From NCBI GenBank assembly GCA_947184155.2, contig CAMXCT020001791.1, forward strand, positions 242,501 to 306,500: a stretch of DNA of 64,000 nt, read 5' to 3'. Position numbers and translations under genes: made by a program. Below the pieces are notes generated by a model that did no database searches, was not told where the DNA came from, and saw only the letters and a program-made list of their open reading frames with translations. Shown here piece by piece: positions 48,501 through 60,500 of the stretch (positions are counted from its first letter, which is position 1; every line of letters starts with the position of its first letter). Origin of the DNA: Cladocopium goreaui. Taxonomy: Eukaryota; Sar; Dinophyceae; Suessiales; Symbiodiniaceae.

Positions 48501-51500
48501 TTGCAAACTAATTGGGTTGAATTTTCAAAGGGTTTCACTACCCACCTCTGCCGGAATTCAAACGTTGAAAATTATGATAAAAATACACCTTTTTTTTTTC
48601 GCTCTTTCGTCGCGGTTTTTCGCTCTTTCGTCGTGGTTTTTCGCTCTTTCAAAAATGGCTCAAAATGGGAAAGTTCAGAAATATTTGAATGTCAGAGGTA
48701 GTTGAACCCTCTAAAATTTCCTAAGGGAAAATTGGCTCTGGCTGCATCATCAAAGCCTTTCCAGTCCTCAGGAATGATGTTGGCCTTTGTTGACCCCCAT
48801 ATGTATTTCAAGCAGGGACCCAAGACCGTTTCATCCCAGGATGTCCACCCTGCTGCAAGCATCGCCTCTTGCAATGGCACTGAAGTGTTCACCTCAGCTG
48901 GGCGTGGAATTTCTCAATCCCAAAGAGAACTTGTAGTGGAAATTCCCAACCCCAAAATTGATAGGGTCTGATTGGAGTTTTACCAGGGTATTAATCGGAG
49001 TTTAGGCACGTCCAACTGAGACGGTTTCTCTTGAGCACGGATGGCAGGAATACAATCCACAATGGTTCTGGCGAATTTCACGGGATAAATCCTGGGATGC
49101 ACAAAGATAGAATCCAACCATGATGAATCATTATGGGTTGTTTGGGTGACACAGGTACACACATTACATTAAACAAACCAAAACAAATACATAGAAACAT
49201 TATACTTGCTTGGTCTTGTGAGAGTCTGTGATTGTTTCAAAGCCTTTGTGCCAGAAAATCCCTTTTTGCCACTGGAATTGATGTAGTGACGACACAACCT
49301 TTTGGACTTCGAACCCTTTGGAACTGGTCTTTTACTCAGTCGCCAGAGTGCCCCGCAATTGGTAAGGATCATAGTCCTCTTCATAGACCCACTCCCAAAG
49401 GCTTTCATCTTGAAGCACACCCTGTGGACCTCAGATCACAAGTGTGTTCCAAAGCTTCGCTATAAAGAGGACAACAATACCGATACCCATTCATAGAATA
49501 CAGGATAGTCAATTACTGCAACTACTGTAATTAGTGATCTGCAGTGTGTTTATTCGATTTCACCGTTTCTAATCAGGGCAATGGGCAGAAGCTCCACCTC
49601 GATGCATGGCTCGCAAGCACCAACGCAGGCGTGGGTGCAGGATGATCAAACTGGACTCGGGATTTTCAAGCCACCACCAACCTTCGAGAACATAAACCAG
49701 AAGTATCAAAAGACCTCAAAGGGGCTGGACAAAACATAACAGAACCAATAAGCTGATCAGGCTGAACCAAACATGTTTTCAAAACAAATTTATAAAGCAA
49801 GACCAGTCCTGCTCACCATGATGTTTCCTCTAATCACTTTGGTGTTTCGAACGTCTCCATATGGTGTAAGCTCGCTTCGTTGGCTAGTACCTATGTTCAC
49901 CACAGACCATGAGCTGCAGACCACGGCCCATGTGGTCAGCAGATAGCCCCACTTGCCATGCAGTATCATAATGATTGCCAACCTGGGCGACTGGGTTGAT
50001 GCTAGATTGCCATGTCTTTCAATTTAGACCCATACAATCCCATATAATATTGAGTGGAATACAACCTTCACTACTCGTTTTGGGGAATGGATGGAAACCA
50101 AATCAGCTTAGCTACAAGAATCCAGCTTCACCATTCAAATCGAAAGCCGATCTCCGGGGCATTTGCGAATGGGTTGACTCACCGATTGGGGCATCATCAT
50201 GGTTTATATCGTAGGCCCGAGACTCAAAGCCTCTAGCATGAGCAAATTTGGCAATGCGGCCAACCCCAGAAAAGAATTCGATAACGTCGAGACCTTCCCC
50301 ACAGTCATGCCAAGCGAACAGTCCTGAAGACTTAAGCCACCAAGCCATGAGAACCAAGTAAATGAAGTCCTGAGAATCAAGACCAATGTTTTTCAGATCT
50401 TGTTGGTGAAGAACAACTGACCAATGCAAATTTCATCAAATTTCCACATGCATGGAATAGATGGTAAGTTTTGGCTTGGTTAGTTTCAACCACCATAACT
50501 TAAACAACAAACCTCAACCAAGAATCAGTTGGGGCCCCAAGTGCCAGCAAGCGCCGGCAGGCCATATCAACTTTTTCAAATGTGATTGTCATCACACCAT
50601 TGGCTGCTTAAGTTTGAGCCAGATCCTCAGTCCCGTGATTGAACTTCTAGTTGTTCGAAATCCAATCCACCAACTGCCTTTTTGATTTCTATATCCTCAA
50701 TTTGAATTTTGCAGGAATCCAACCCCAATCAAGCCAGCGCTACGTTCATCATAAACTCCAAACCGGGCTAGAAAGGTTTGGCCCCGGCGTAGTCCAGTGG
50801 GCATGGCGCAAAGTCCTGCGCAGGTACCCATGCGACAGCTATGTATAATGAATATATAGTGTAGTATAATATGTATACACTAAAATATAATATAGTATAC
50901 CTGTGACTACAATAGATTATAATTATAGAAGGGTATAGTAAAATATATGATATAAGAAGTTTGAACCTGGGAGATAGAAATCCATGATTTCCATTGAGTT
51001 TCAATGGTAATGCCAGGGTCCTCACGCAAAGCGATCCAATCAAATAGATCTTGAGCACCTGGCGATGAATGAAGGCATAAAAAGGGAATAGCAATTTTTT
51101 GAAAGGTTTAATAATTTTAAATACCCAGGATTTTTGCTGTTGCTTTAGGAGTGGTGTTTCTATTATACTCAAGGTTGGCAAGACATGATCTGATGCAAGG
51201 GAGCTTTTGTTGATCACTTCCGCACATCACTCTAAGGAGCTCCGCCTTGAGACCTTTTCAAGTCAAGGCCAGGTGTGCCCGGGAATAGCCACCCAACACG
51301 CGTGGCAATCTTGATTCACGAAAATTTAAGTCAAATCTTTTGGATGCAGTGACCCCCAAGCCAATGTGACACATAAAAAAATGGTTGGACGATTCTTCCA
51401 AATTGTTTTTGCAATCTCTTTTTAGTACTTGTTGGGCCAAGGGAGACACTTGCAGGTTTCAATCCACATTTCAAATACGCCTCAAGATGTGAAGAGACCA

Positions 51501-54500
51501 AAGGCTAACCGGGCAAGGATTAATGCACACTGCCCCAATTATGCTATGCATAAACCTGTATGCAAGCCCTGCTCAGATCCAAAACTGATCTCACACGAGG
51601 CCCGTCACAGGCTCCAAGCTAGGCATCACCCTTCTTGGCTTTGCCTAGAGTACCGGCTGGTTTGGCTTTTGAAAGTAGATTTGATTTGACTGGAAAAGAT
51701 CAAAATTGTTTAACACCATGACTCGGTAACAAATTTTAAAGGAAACAACGGGATGAGAACCTTTGTTTATAAGTTGTCACCTAATAACCTAATCATAGCA
51801 AGTAATTCTTGTGGCCCAAATTTTAACCACCCGTTTTAAAAACAAGATGCGAACGGTCTCCATAGCCATGAACTCCGAGATCTTCTCGGTCGCCAGGGCA
51901 CTGTACTCCACATAGGAGGATGCATCGGATGATTTGAAGGCCCGGGTGCACAGCGTGAACCATTGGTCCTGAAGTCACAACGGCCATGCCCCAAGGTTTC
52001 TGGGATTTTTTTGTTCTTGAAACTGAAATTCTATTTGAAAACACTCTTTATCAACCATGTTCCCTAAAATTCTCCAGAGTTTGGGTAGTTGAAGACTGTC
52101 CTGGTAAGAAGACTGGCGAACCAACTGGTTGGCAATGTGGTTCTGGTAGATGTCACGGATAGCCTGGAAGCGAGTTGCCGAGGGTTCATGCTCCGGCTTG
52201 TACCTTCTGGCGAATGTGGCAACTTCATCACCAGACTTCTTGCCCTTGCGTTTTTGATCACCACCTTCAGCATCACCCTCGCTCTTGCGCTTCAAGGGTT
52301 TGGTATCCTTACATGTCTCACCTTTCTCCACTTTCTCATCAACCTTGGCCTTGGCTGCCTTGGCTTTCGCTGCAGACTTGCCACTGGCTTTAGCCTTGGC
52401 TTTGGCCTTGGCTTTGGCCTTGGCCGCTGTGGCTTTGGCCTTTGCTCTTGCTTTTCCCTTTCCCTTGCCCTTGGCACTCTTGGGTTTGGCTCCATCATGA
52501 TCCCCATCTTCAGACTTGTACTCTCCCTCTTCAACCTCATCACCCTTGCCCTCTACATCATCATCCGTTTCAGCACCATCACCACCTCGAAAGGGTGCGC
52601 TAAGCTGCTCACGGCGAAGAACAATGGGCACCTGACGAAAGCTGTGGATTAAACTAGCGTACACGAACTAACCTACCAACGGAGATTGAAATTAATATTT
52701 AAACCTTTGAAAACTTTCTGGCCTTGAACAATAAACAAACTTCAAACTGTTGTTTTGCATAGTTTTGCAATGTTATTCTTTTTGAGGCCACGCCTCATCT
52801 GCCAGCTCCATGAGATTCAGCATGTTTTTGTTGCCAATGTTCTTGGCGATCCCTTTCTCGAACTTGTCCAGCTGGGTCTTGTCCGTTGGCTTCTCAACCG
52901 CTGTTGCTGGTGGGTTCTCCTCTTTGGGTTTGGACTCGGCAATTGCGGTGGCTTCGGGAGCTGTAGATCCAGCACTTGCCTCTTCCTGGTAGGGCATTGA
53001 ACCCATGATGTCTGACTATCTGGTAATTTATGGTGTGAAATTTTGATACCATAACTTAAAACATCTTATAACTTATAACTTGATCACTGTAGTTGCCATA
53101 GGGCTCAATTGTTTTTTTCAAGGGCCTTCTTTCCATCACTGTCAGATGAGCCAGATTCCAGGTTCACCACTTCACCATGGAGCCCTGCAGCAGCTTGATG
53201 GTAGGCAGTTTCAGCGTCGTTCAGGTCCATCGGGAGGGTCTCAAGTGCATCGATGGCCACCGAAGATTTTCCTGGTTGTAGCGGTGACAACCCCATCAAA
53301 AAAAAAGAAAAAAAGAACAGCCCTTTTGGCTTTGGAGGGGCTAAAGCTGCTAAAATTGTTTCAAGAGTCCACGTGTCAACTGCCTTTTCTTGGCCTCTGC
53401 CGCCAGTAACCTTGAAGGGGCCCAGCCAACCAAAACCCAATAAAGAAGTTCTTAAACATTTTCATCCCAACATGTTGCCATAATTTTCCATTCTTAAAAG
53501 ATCTTAAACATGTTTGGTTTTGAAAGGGGAAACTACACCTAAGCCGCTGGATCTTCTTCCGAAGGTCATCACGTTGGGAATCCATTTCACGATTCAACTC
53601 ATCACGGCATGGCCCCGGGTCCGAATCCGCACACTCATGAGGGCCAACCTTGCCACAAACAGGACATGGGCCGTTGGCTGGCTTGGACTCCTCGCCCACA
53701 ACCAGGCTTGGCTCCGGGTCCTGTGAATCTTCAAGGACAGTCTCAGTCAAAGGTTGCGAATCATCAGGGATCAAAGGCTGCGAATCTTCAGGAATCAAAG
53801 GCTCATCAGGCAAAGGCTGAGAATCTTCAGGAAACAAAGGCTGAGAATCTTCAGGGAGAAGTTCCTCATCCTCCTCATCCATTGGCTCATCCATGGAATC
53901 ATCAAAAGGCATAGGTTGGTCGTCCGGGCCATCAGGCACAAGTTGGGAATCCATCATGGTCACAGAGTCGTCCACAACGGTTGTAGACGAAATCTCATCC
54001 GCAGTCACAGCCGCTGATTCCTCAGGTGGAGCTGCAGCAGCATGCCGATCAGCATCATCATCGACCAGATCAGTACCGGCCCCTCGACTGGCAGTAGGGC
54101 CCCAGTGTTGGTCGAAGATGTCCCACAAAGGCTTCAAAGAGAGATCCTCAGTGAATAAATGATGGGCCAATCACTTACTGTAAGTGGATTCAATCAAACC
54201 CACTCTTTCCATTTATAGGTTTCTGTGTAGGCTTTGGGTGCTATAGAAAAAAGAAGGGTTCAACGAAATGTTCATGAAATAGACCAGGAGAGTGTCGCGT
54301 GGTCCCAGAGCACCAGTCAACCAGCGTCGAATCATGTGACTGTAGAGTCGTTTCAACCCCCACGAATCAACTTGGAAGCAGCAATGGGCATTGGCAAGCC
54401 CCAACATTTGGTAGAACATGGTAACCTTCAGGGTTAAGAGGGCATCACCATAACAGAACAAAAACGATAATCTAACATTACACCATAACATGTCTTGGAT

Positions 54501-57500
54501 TTTTCTGTTCCCTGGGGATCTTGTATTATCAAGCCCTGGCCTCTTTCCTCATCTGCTCTATGGGAATGGCTTGTGGCATGCTAACTCTTGGGGTCCACCA
54601 TGCAGCAACATGAGTCAGTACCTTGTGGTTGAGAGCTGCGGCATCTGTGGAAGCCACCCCAACCAAAGCTGGAGTTTTCCACTGGGTCAATTTACCGGTC
54701 TCCCTGACGAGGCGGCGGACAGCACTATCCTCCTCCAAAGCCGTGGCCAACTGCCCTTCGTTTGCATGAATCATGGCTGTGGCCAAATGTTTGATGATGT
54801 TTGAAGCCCAAATGTTTGCTTCAGAAGTCACAAAGTTCAAAAAACAAATTGGGATATACCCAGACCCAAGCTCACCTGAGAACAAACAAGCCGGTTGCGC
54901 CAAGGCATGACCAGCTCCCAAGTGATGCTGCAGCTCTTGCGGCCATAGGTCAAGGGCTGGAAATGAAGCGATGAATAAACATGAATAAACATGAATAAAC
55001 ATGAATAAACATGAATGAACATGAATGAACATGTTGTATGAGAAGTTCTTCATTTTTTGGACAATTTCTTGGAGGTTTAGATTCATGTTGCATCTCTTAA
55101 TGCCTCAAAGGTTCCATTATATTGGCAACATGTTTTAACAAGACAGCTCCGGATGCACAAAATGTGCAAAAAGACAGAAAATGCAAGAAACGCTCGGAGA
55201 CAAAAAATAGTGCCGCCAACACAAAATTCTCAAAGAGCATTAATTTTGCATACCTAGGAAGTCACAGGTATATATATATATGTATAAATCAGGTATACGT
55301 TGAAAAAAATAGTTGTTTTCCACAAACTAGAGTCTAAGTCAATTAGAGCCTGAGCCTACTTTCTTGTTTAAACGCATTTTCTTAACACAGTCCCCGACAG
55401 TACCCATTCTCATCGCTGGGACGTCGTCCTCTTATCTTCTCCATCCCAATGAAAAGGTGTTACACCTACGGTCTGACAAATTATGCCAAACAGTCACTGA
55501 CCATTCAGCATTACAGTACCTTCACTAAGCAAATGTGCTCCTTCACCTTAACTAGAATAAAAACTCATTCATGATATTATCCGGCAAGTTTCGTTGCCAC
55601 CCACTATACCTTCAATATCTAACCCAATCAATGCTAGTCAAAGAATAAATCCTCCATAAATATATTTGTCGTGCAATAACCATCTTGAAAAATATTAGTC
55701 AATGGGAAAGATGACATCCCATATATCATGGAAAATAAAAGTCATGTTTGAAACCACCAACCAGTAAGTGTTAAACCCCTTCTCGGCCCTCCCTCGACCA
55801 ACTTTTATCATCCATCAAGTCCACCAACTTCACGGTTCCGTGAACGTGAACGCAAAGGTGAAAACCCTGTGGCAATCAAACATAGCGTAAAGACACCAAG
55901 ATGCTTGGTGAATTCATCCAAATAATATATATCGTAATTCAAAATATGAATACGTGACAAATGAGGTTCCATCAAATCGTTTGACACCCAACTGACTAAC
56001 AAAAGACTGCTTCAATCATCTTGAAGCCTCCACTGTTCACAGTTTACCCCCTTGAATCCACCTTTTTTTCATAGGATTTCCCAATTGGAATGTGATAATC
56101 CCCAATAAAAAATGAAGAGTATAACAGTATAATGAACAGTATAATTAACCCCCATACTCAACATTCCCCAACCAAACACTGTTTTATTTTTTTTAAGTAG
56201 TGAACATTCCCTGAGTTTTTCTCCGAAAATATGCCCATCCCCAACCAGGGCGCCTGCCACCGCCTCAGCGGAGCTCAGCAGTGGCAGGGCCGCCGTGTTT
56301 GCGCTGAACCAATGCGCCTCTCGGCCGTAGGGCGTCACCCAGCGTGACACGCTGAGGCGACGGTCGTGGCAGGCCGAACTTGCAGAGACACCTGGACGCC
56401 GCGGCGTCCAACGGCGGCTGAGTTGAATGAGGAAAGAAAACATGTGGCAGCCAGCACTGTATCTTAATTTTAATATGTTTTAAAGAAGTCAAACTAACAT
56501 GAGTAGTTGACCAATGTTTCAAATTATACATGATGATACCCTGGGGCTTTAAAATGGCAACGAAAAGTGTGCGTTATTTGAGGATCGAGTGTAAACGGTG
56601 GATTTTCCATTGCCAAGTTAGCATTATGATGGCCTGATGATCTAATCATCTAATCTAATTCAAGATCGGGATTTCATGTGGTTTAGATCTTCAGTCGACC
56701 CAAGAGTTGGCTTTGTTTGTCAAAAAAATGGCGGCACAGAACCCAACAGGACTCTGGATTTCACTCCAGAATCTAAACATCTACGTGTCATTGGAAACAT
56801 CATTCCTGGAAGAGAAAAAAAAACATACCCTCTCATGGAAATCAAACGTGCCTGGGAAATCCTCGATCAATAAAACGTTTACGGCTGCCATTGCCATGTT
56901 TACCGTTTAGGTCACTGGACTGGTAGGGAAAATCGAACCAGGAAACCCATCGATGTTCACAGTAAATATAGCTGGTTGGTGGTATACCCACCCCTCTGAA
57001 AAATATGATTTGGTCAGTTGGGATGATGACATTCGCAATATATGCAAAACACAAAAAATGTTCCAAACCACCAACCAGTACAGGGGTTTCCAGTAATTGA
57101 ATTTGTCCCTTGAACCAATCCATTTACAAAGGGTATTTGGAAGCACCAACAAACATATCACCCGATGCCGCCTTCGATGCAGAGGTACAAGTTGAGTTCA
57201 TGGTCCCAAGGGGGACAATTGTCATCTAAATGATCCTGGCGGGCTGCTGTCATTATTAGTTGATATGATCATTGGATATTGTATGATATAATTGGTTGAT
57301 TCTGATTATATATACATATCCATATTATATATATATCCATATAATTCCATATATATATACAGTATATATATATATATATCCATTCTATCCAGGTTATGAG
57401 ATGTTATGAGCCACTATTCGCTGACTATTGTAATTATATGCCCATGATTAGCTGATTATTATTGTTCTTATCAATTAGGCTGATTAGTGGCAATGATAAT

Positions 57501-60500
57501 CATGATAATTGGGAATACATTCGTGTTCCAAGTCGAGTGACATGAGAGATCGACTCCCAGCCTATGAGCTTTCCTGACATTCCGAACAACGGGCTGCTCT
57601 ATTGAAAAAATCTGCATGTGCGATGAATCACATGGCTGCTCCAAAAATTCAGCAACATCAGGGTTTTAAACCTAACGAAACCCACGATCCCATCTTCAGG
57701 GTTTTAAACCTAACCAAACCACATGGTAGGTGTTGGCATTGATTTCCCAAAACCGGTTTCCTGACGATTTTCCCCAAAAAGCCATTGACAATAATCCCAT
57801 CCATATCTCAAGCAACCCAGAATTGGTTTAAAGATCCCAATAATTCATAACATAAATCCCTATAAATCCATATAGAAATCCCTTTTTCAAATCGCTATCC
57901 CGAAAAACTCCCGTTATGTTCCCCATCAGTTGAACAGGTTGCACCAGTTCTTCCACCCTACAAATCTCAGCCTTCGTGGTAGATTTTTTTGGAGATCTCA
58001 TGACACTCACTCCCATTAAAATCATATTCAATATATCATGGTATATATCACGGTATATATCAAGGATGAGATTTCCATGATCTTCCCATGAAAATCCCAT
58101 TCAACCCACATCAGTTCAATGCACCCACATTAGTAACCAATGCCTCAACCAGCATGAAATCAGCCATCTCAGCCATCTCCGGCCTTGCAGTCCAGCGCCA
58201 GTTCCACCTCCAGCTCCGTATATTTGCCGTCGCGGATGGTCTGCGCATCGCTCGCAGGCCAGGGGAAGGTGAGGCCCCCAGGGAAGGCGGCGAGCTTGAA
58301 CACCTCCTGGGCCCGGAAATCACCAAGCAACACAGGACTCACAGGACATTGGATCCTGCATATTACAGGAAGAGTTTATGGTGATTTAATGGTGATTTAA
58401 CGTTGATTTAATGGGTTAACCATGGGTTAACAATGGTGAATAGTGGGGTGATAATGGGATACCCTCTGGTAATTTGTTACATAGCTATTGAACATGGCCA
58501 TTGAAATAGTGGGATTTACCCAGCTAGAAAATGGTGGATCTTTCCATAGTTTTTTGTATGTTTACCAGAGGGTATTTTATGGTTGTTTGGGGAGAGTTCC
58601 CCCCAAGTTTTGGCTGTGGTAAAGTCACTTGACCAAGTCTCTGGGGTGATGATCTCAAAACATCAGACCACCAACAAATTGCGGTGAAACATCTGGTACC
58701 CTCTGGTAAACTAACATAGCTGTTGAAAATGCCCATTTATAGTGTATTTTTCCACTAAAAATGGTGATTTTCAATAGCTATGTTAAATTACCAGAGGGTA
58801 AACTAACCAAGACGTAGCTATAGACAATTGCCCATTCAAAATATCCCAAATTTATAGTTGATGTATATATTGATTTACCTATTAAATATGATTAAATCCT
58901 ATTAAAATGGGGGGCTTCATAGCTCTGTTAGTTTGCCAAAGGGTAGTGCCTGTTGTTTGTACGGTTAAGTCTTGGGTAGCATGCCCTGTTTCCTCACAAG
59001 GACAGGTTTATACATTTATACATGTTTTGAACATGTTTAGCCTTGGATCACCCCTTTAATAAATAAAAAATCCAAAAAAATATTCAAGTCGTGGCGGAAA
59101 CACACATCTCAACCAAGCAATACCCAAGCTTTACCCGAATATGACCACATTTGACCCCTTTTTTGCCATTCTTCTCTCCAATCCCAGCGTCAATGCGCAG
59201 CACATCCCCACTTTGCGACAGCTCTTCCCTCCGTTGCAATAGCTTCCTGCGGTACTCCATTCCAATGAGCTCGTCCGCCAATCTGGACATGCCAATGGGC
59301 GAGTTATACCTGGCAGATTAATGGCCCCTACCTGACCCATGTCATAGCGCAAGCATATCTTAGGGCTTTAGGGGTGCCCAAGAAAAAAACGTTTTTTTCC
59401 AGGGTGGTATCGATGATATCCACCCAATAAGGCCCCAAATTTCCCAGCATTCCAAAGTTTCCATACTTTTTGTTTTGTAGACTGGGCGATTCTTGTAGAC
59501 CAATAGCTCACAGATGGAAAACCTGGGGGGATAAGTATGATAAATCATGCAACGATAGGACCCCAAGCAATTACAAACGGGTTCAGAACCTCAATCAACG
59601 TCCCAATCCTAAGATATGGATAAATATCTACATACGTCATGGAAAGAATGAACGACCCGTCTGAAGTATGACCCCAAACAACGGTTGAGCTTCTTGTTTT
59701 TGTTTTGACCACCAACAACCACTTTCATGGCTGCGCGGGTATTGAGTTGCCCCCTGTGGTGGAATGAATTTTCATCAAACACCATCATCGAAACTGTAAA
59801 TACCGATGTTTTATGATGTTTTAACACTGTAAATACCAGTAGATTTAAGCATTTTTAGTCCAACAATCACTCCCCCATGAGGGGCCGTTCTGAAAAATGC
59901 TGGGATAATAACGTAGTAATTAACCATGGCTTAGTTGCCCCAAATTCCTTGGTGTCCCAGGTTCACGACATAAATTCTTAAGCACAGTTGATGGTGGCGA
60001 ATCGCACCTCACCCAGAAGGCTTTATACTTTTCCAAGCCTACCCTGTCCATTTTCCATTTCAGAGAAGAACGCCGCACACAGTTTTTGGGTGCGAGCCTC
60101 AGCCATTATTCACCTGTTGGTCAATGTAAGGCCCCTCGATGAACATAGTTTACTCAACCAAGCTGGATCCCAAATACCGCTGCCAACCGGGCCGACCGTT
60201 GCTGGATTGGTAAAATTGGTAAATGATTACCATCCGGTAATCGAACATGGCAATGGAAACTCCACCATTGATACCCTCTGGTAAACGTTTGCATAACTAT
60301 GGAACATCACCATTTTTAATGGGTAAATCAACTATTTCTATGGCCATTGTTCATAGTTTTTTGTATGTTTACCATAGGGTAGATGTTTTTCCCATTCACA
60401 CTCCATTGGGGATTTCTCGGTTGCCACGTTTGATGACCGGAAAAGGGTACCTCTCAACATCAGCCGCGACCTCCAGTTGATGACTAACAATTAATCAACC

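Larger units (their letters stand above)
42139..55100. mobile_element. Large nested mobile element (putative) in an intron of the PA/PNGase-like gene
   Basis: About 13 kb of dense coding DNA lies inside one intron of the host gene, on the host strand. It holds two genes: a many-exon gene with its last stop at 44518, and a downstream 579-residue ORF ending at 42139. It differs from the flanks in coding density, in much shorter introns, and in having no family A or B hairpins across roughly 40.9-56.2 kb. The ends are given by coding limits. I could not identify terminal repeats or a target-site duplication by eye, so the true borders lie somewhere in 41.5-42.1 and 55.1-56.2 kb. A duplicated genomic segment or an independent nested gene pair is the alternative. 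Confidence 0.55.

Noticed and set aside
48650-48680. Relict spliced-leader sequence (AAAATGGCTCAAAATGGG)
   Set aside because: It only loosely resembles the dinoflagellate spliced leader core and does not abut an exon; no full match was found in the window.
52089-52652. Plus-strand ORF of 187 aa rich in Leu/Ala/Gly
   Set aside because: It is the antisense reading of the Lys/Ala-rich exon; its apparent hydrophobicity comes from complementing AAG/GCC codons.
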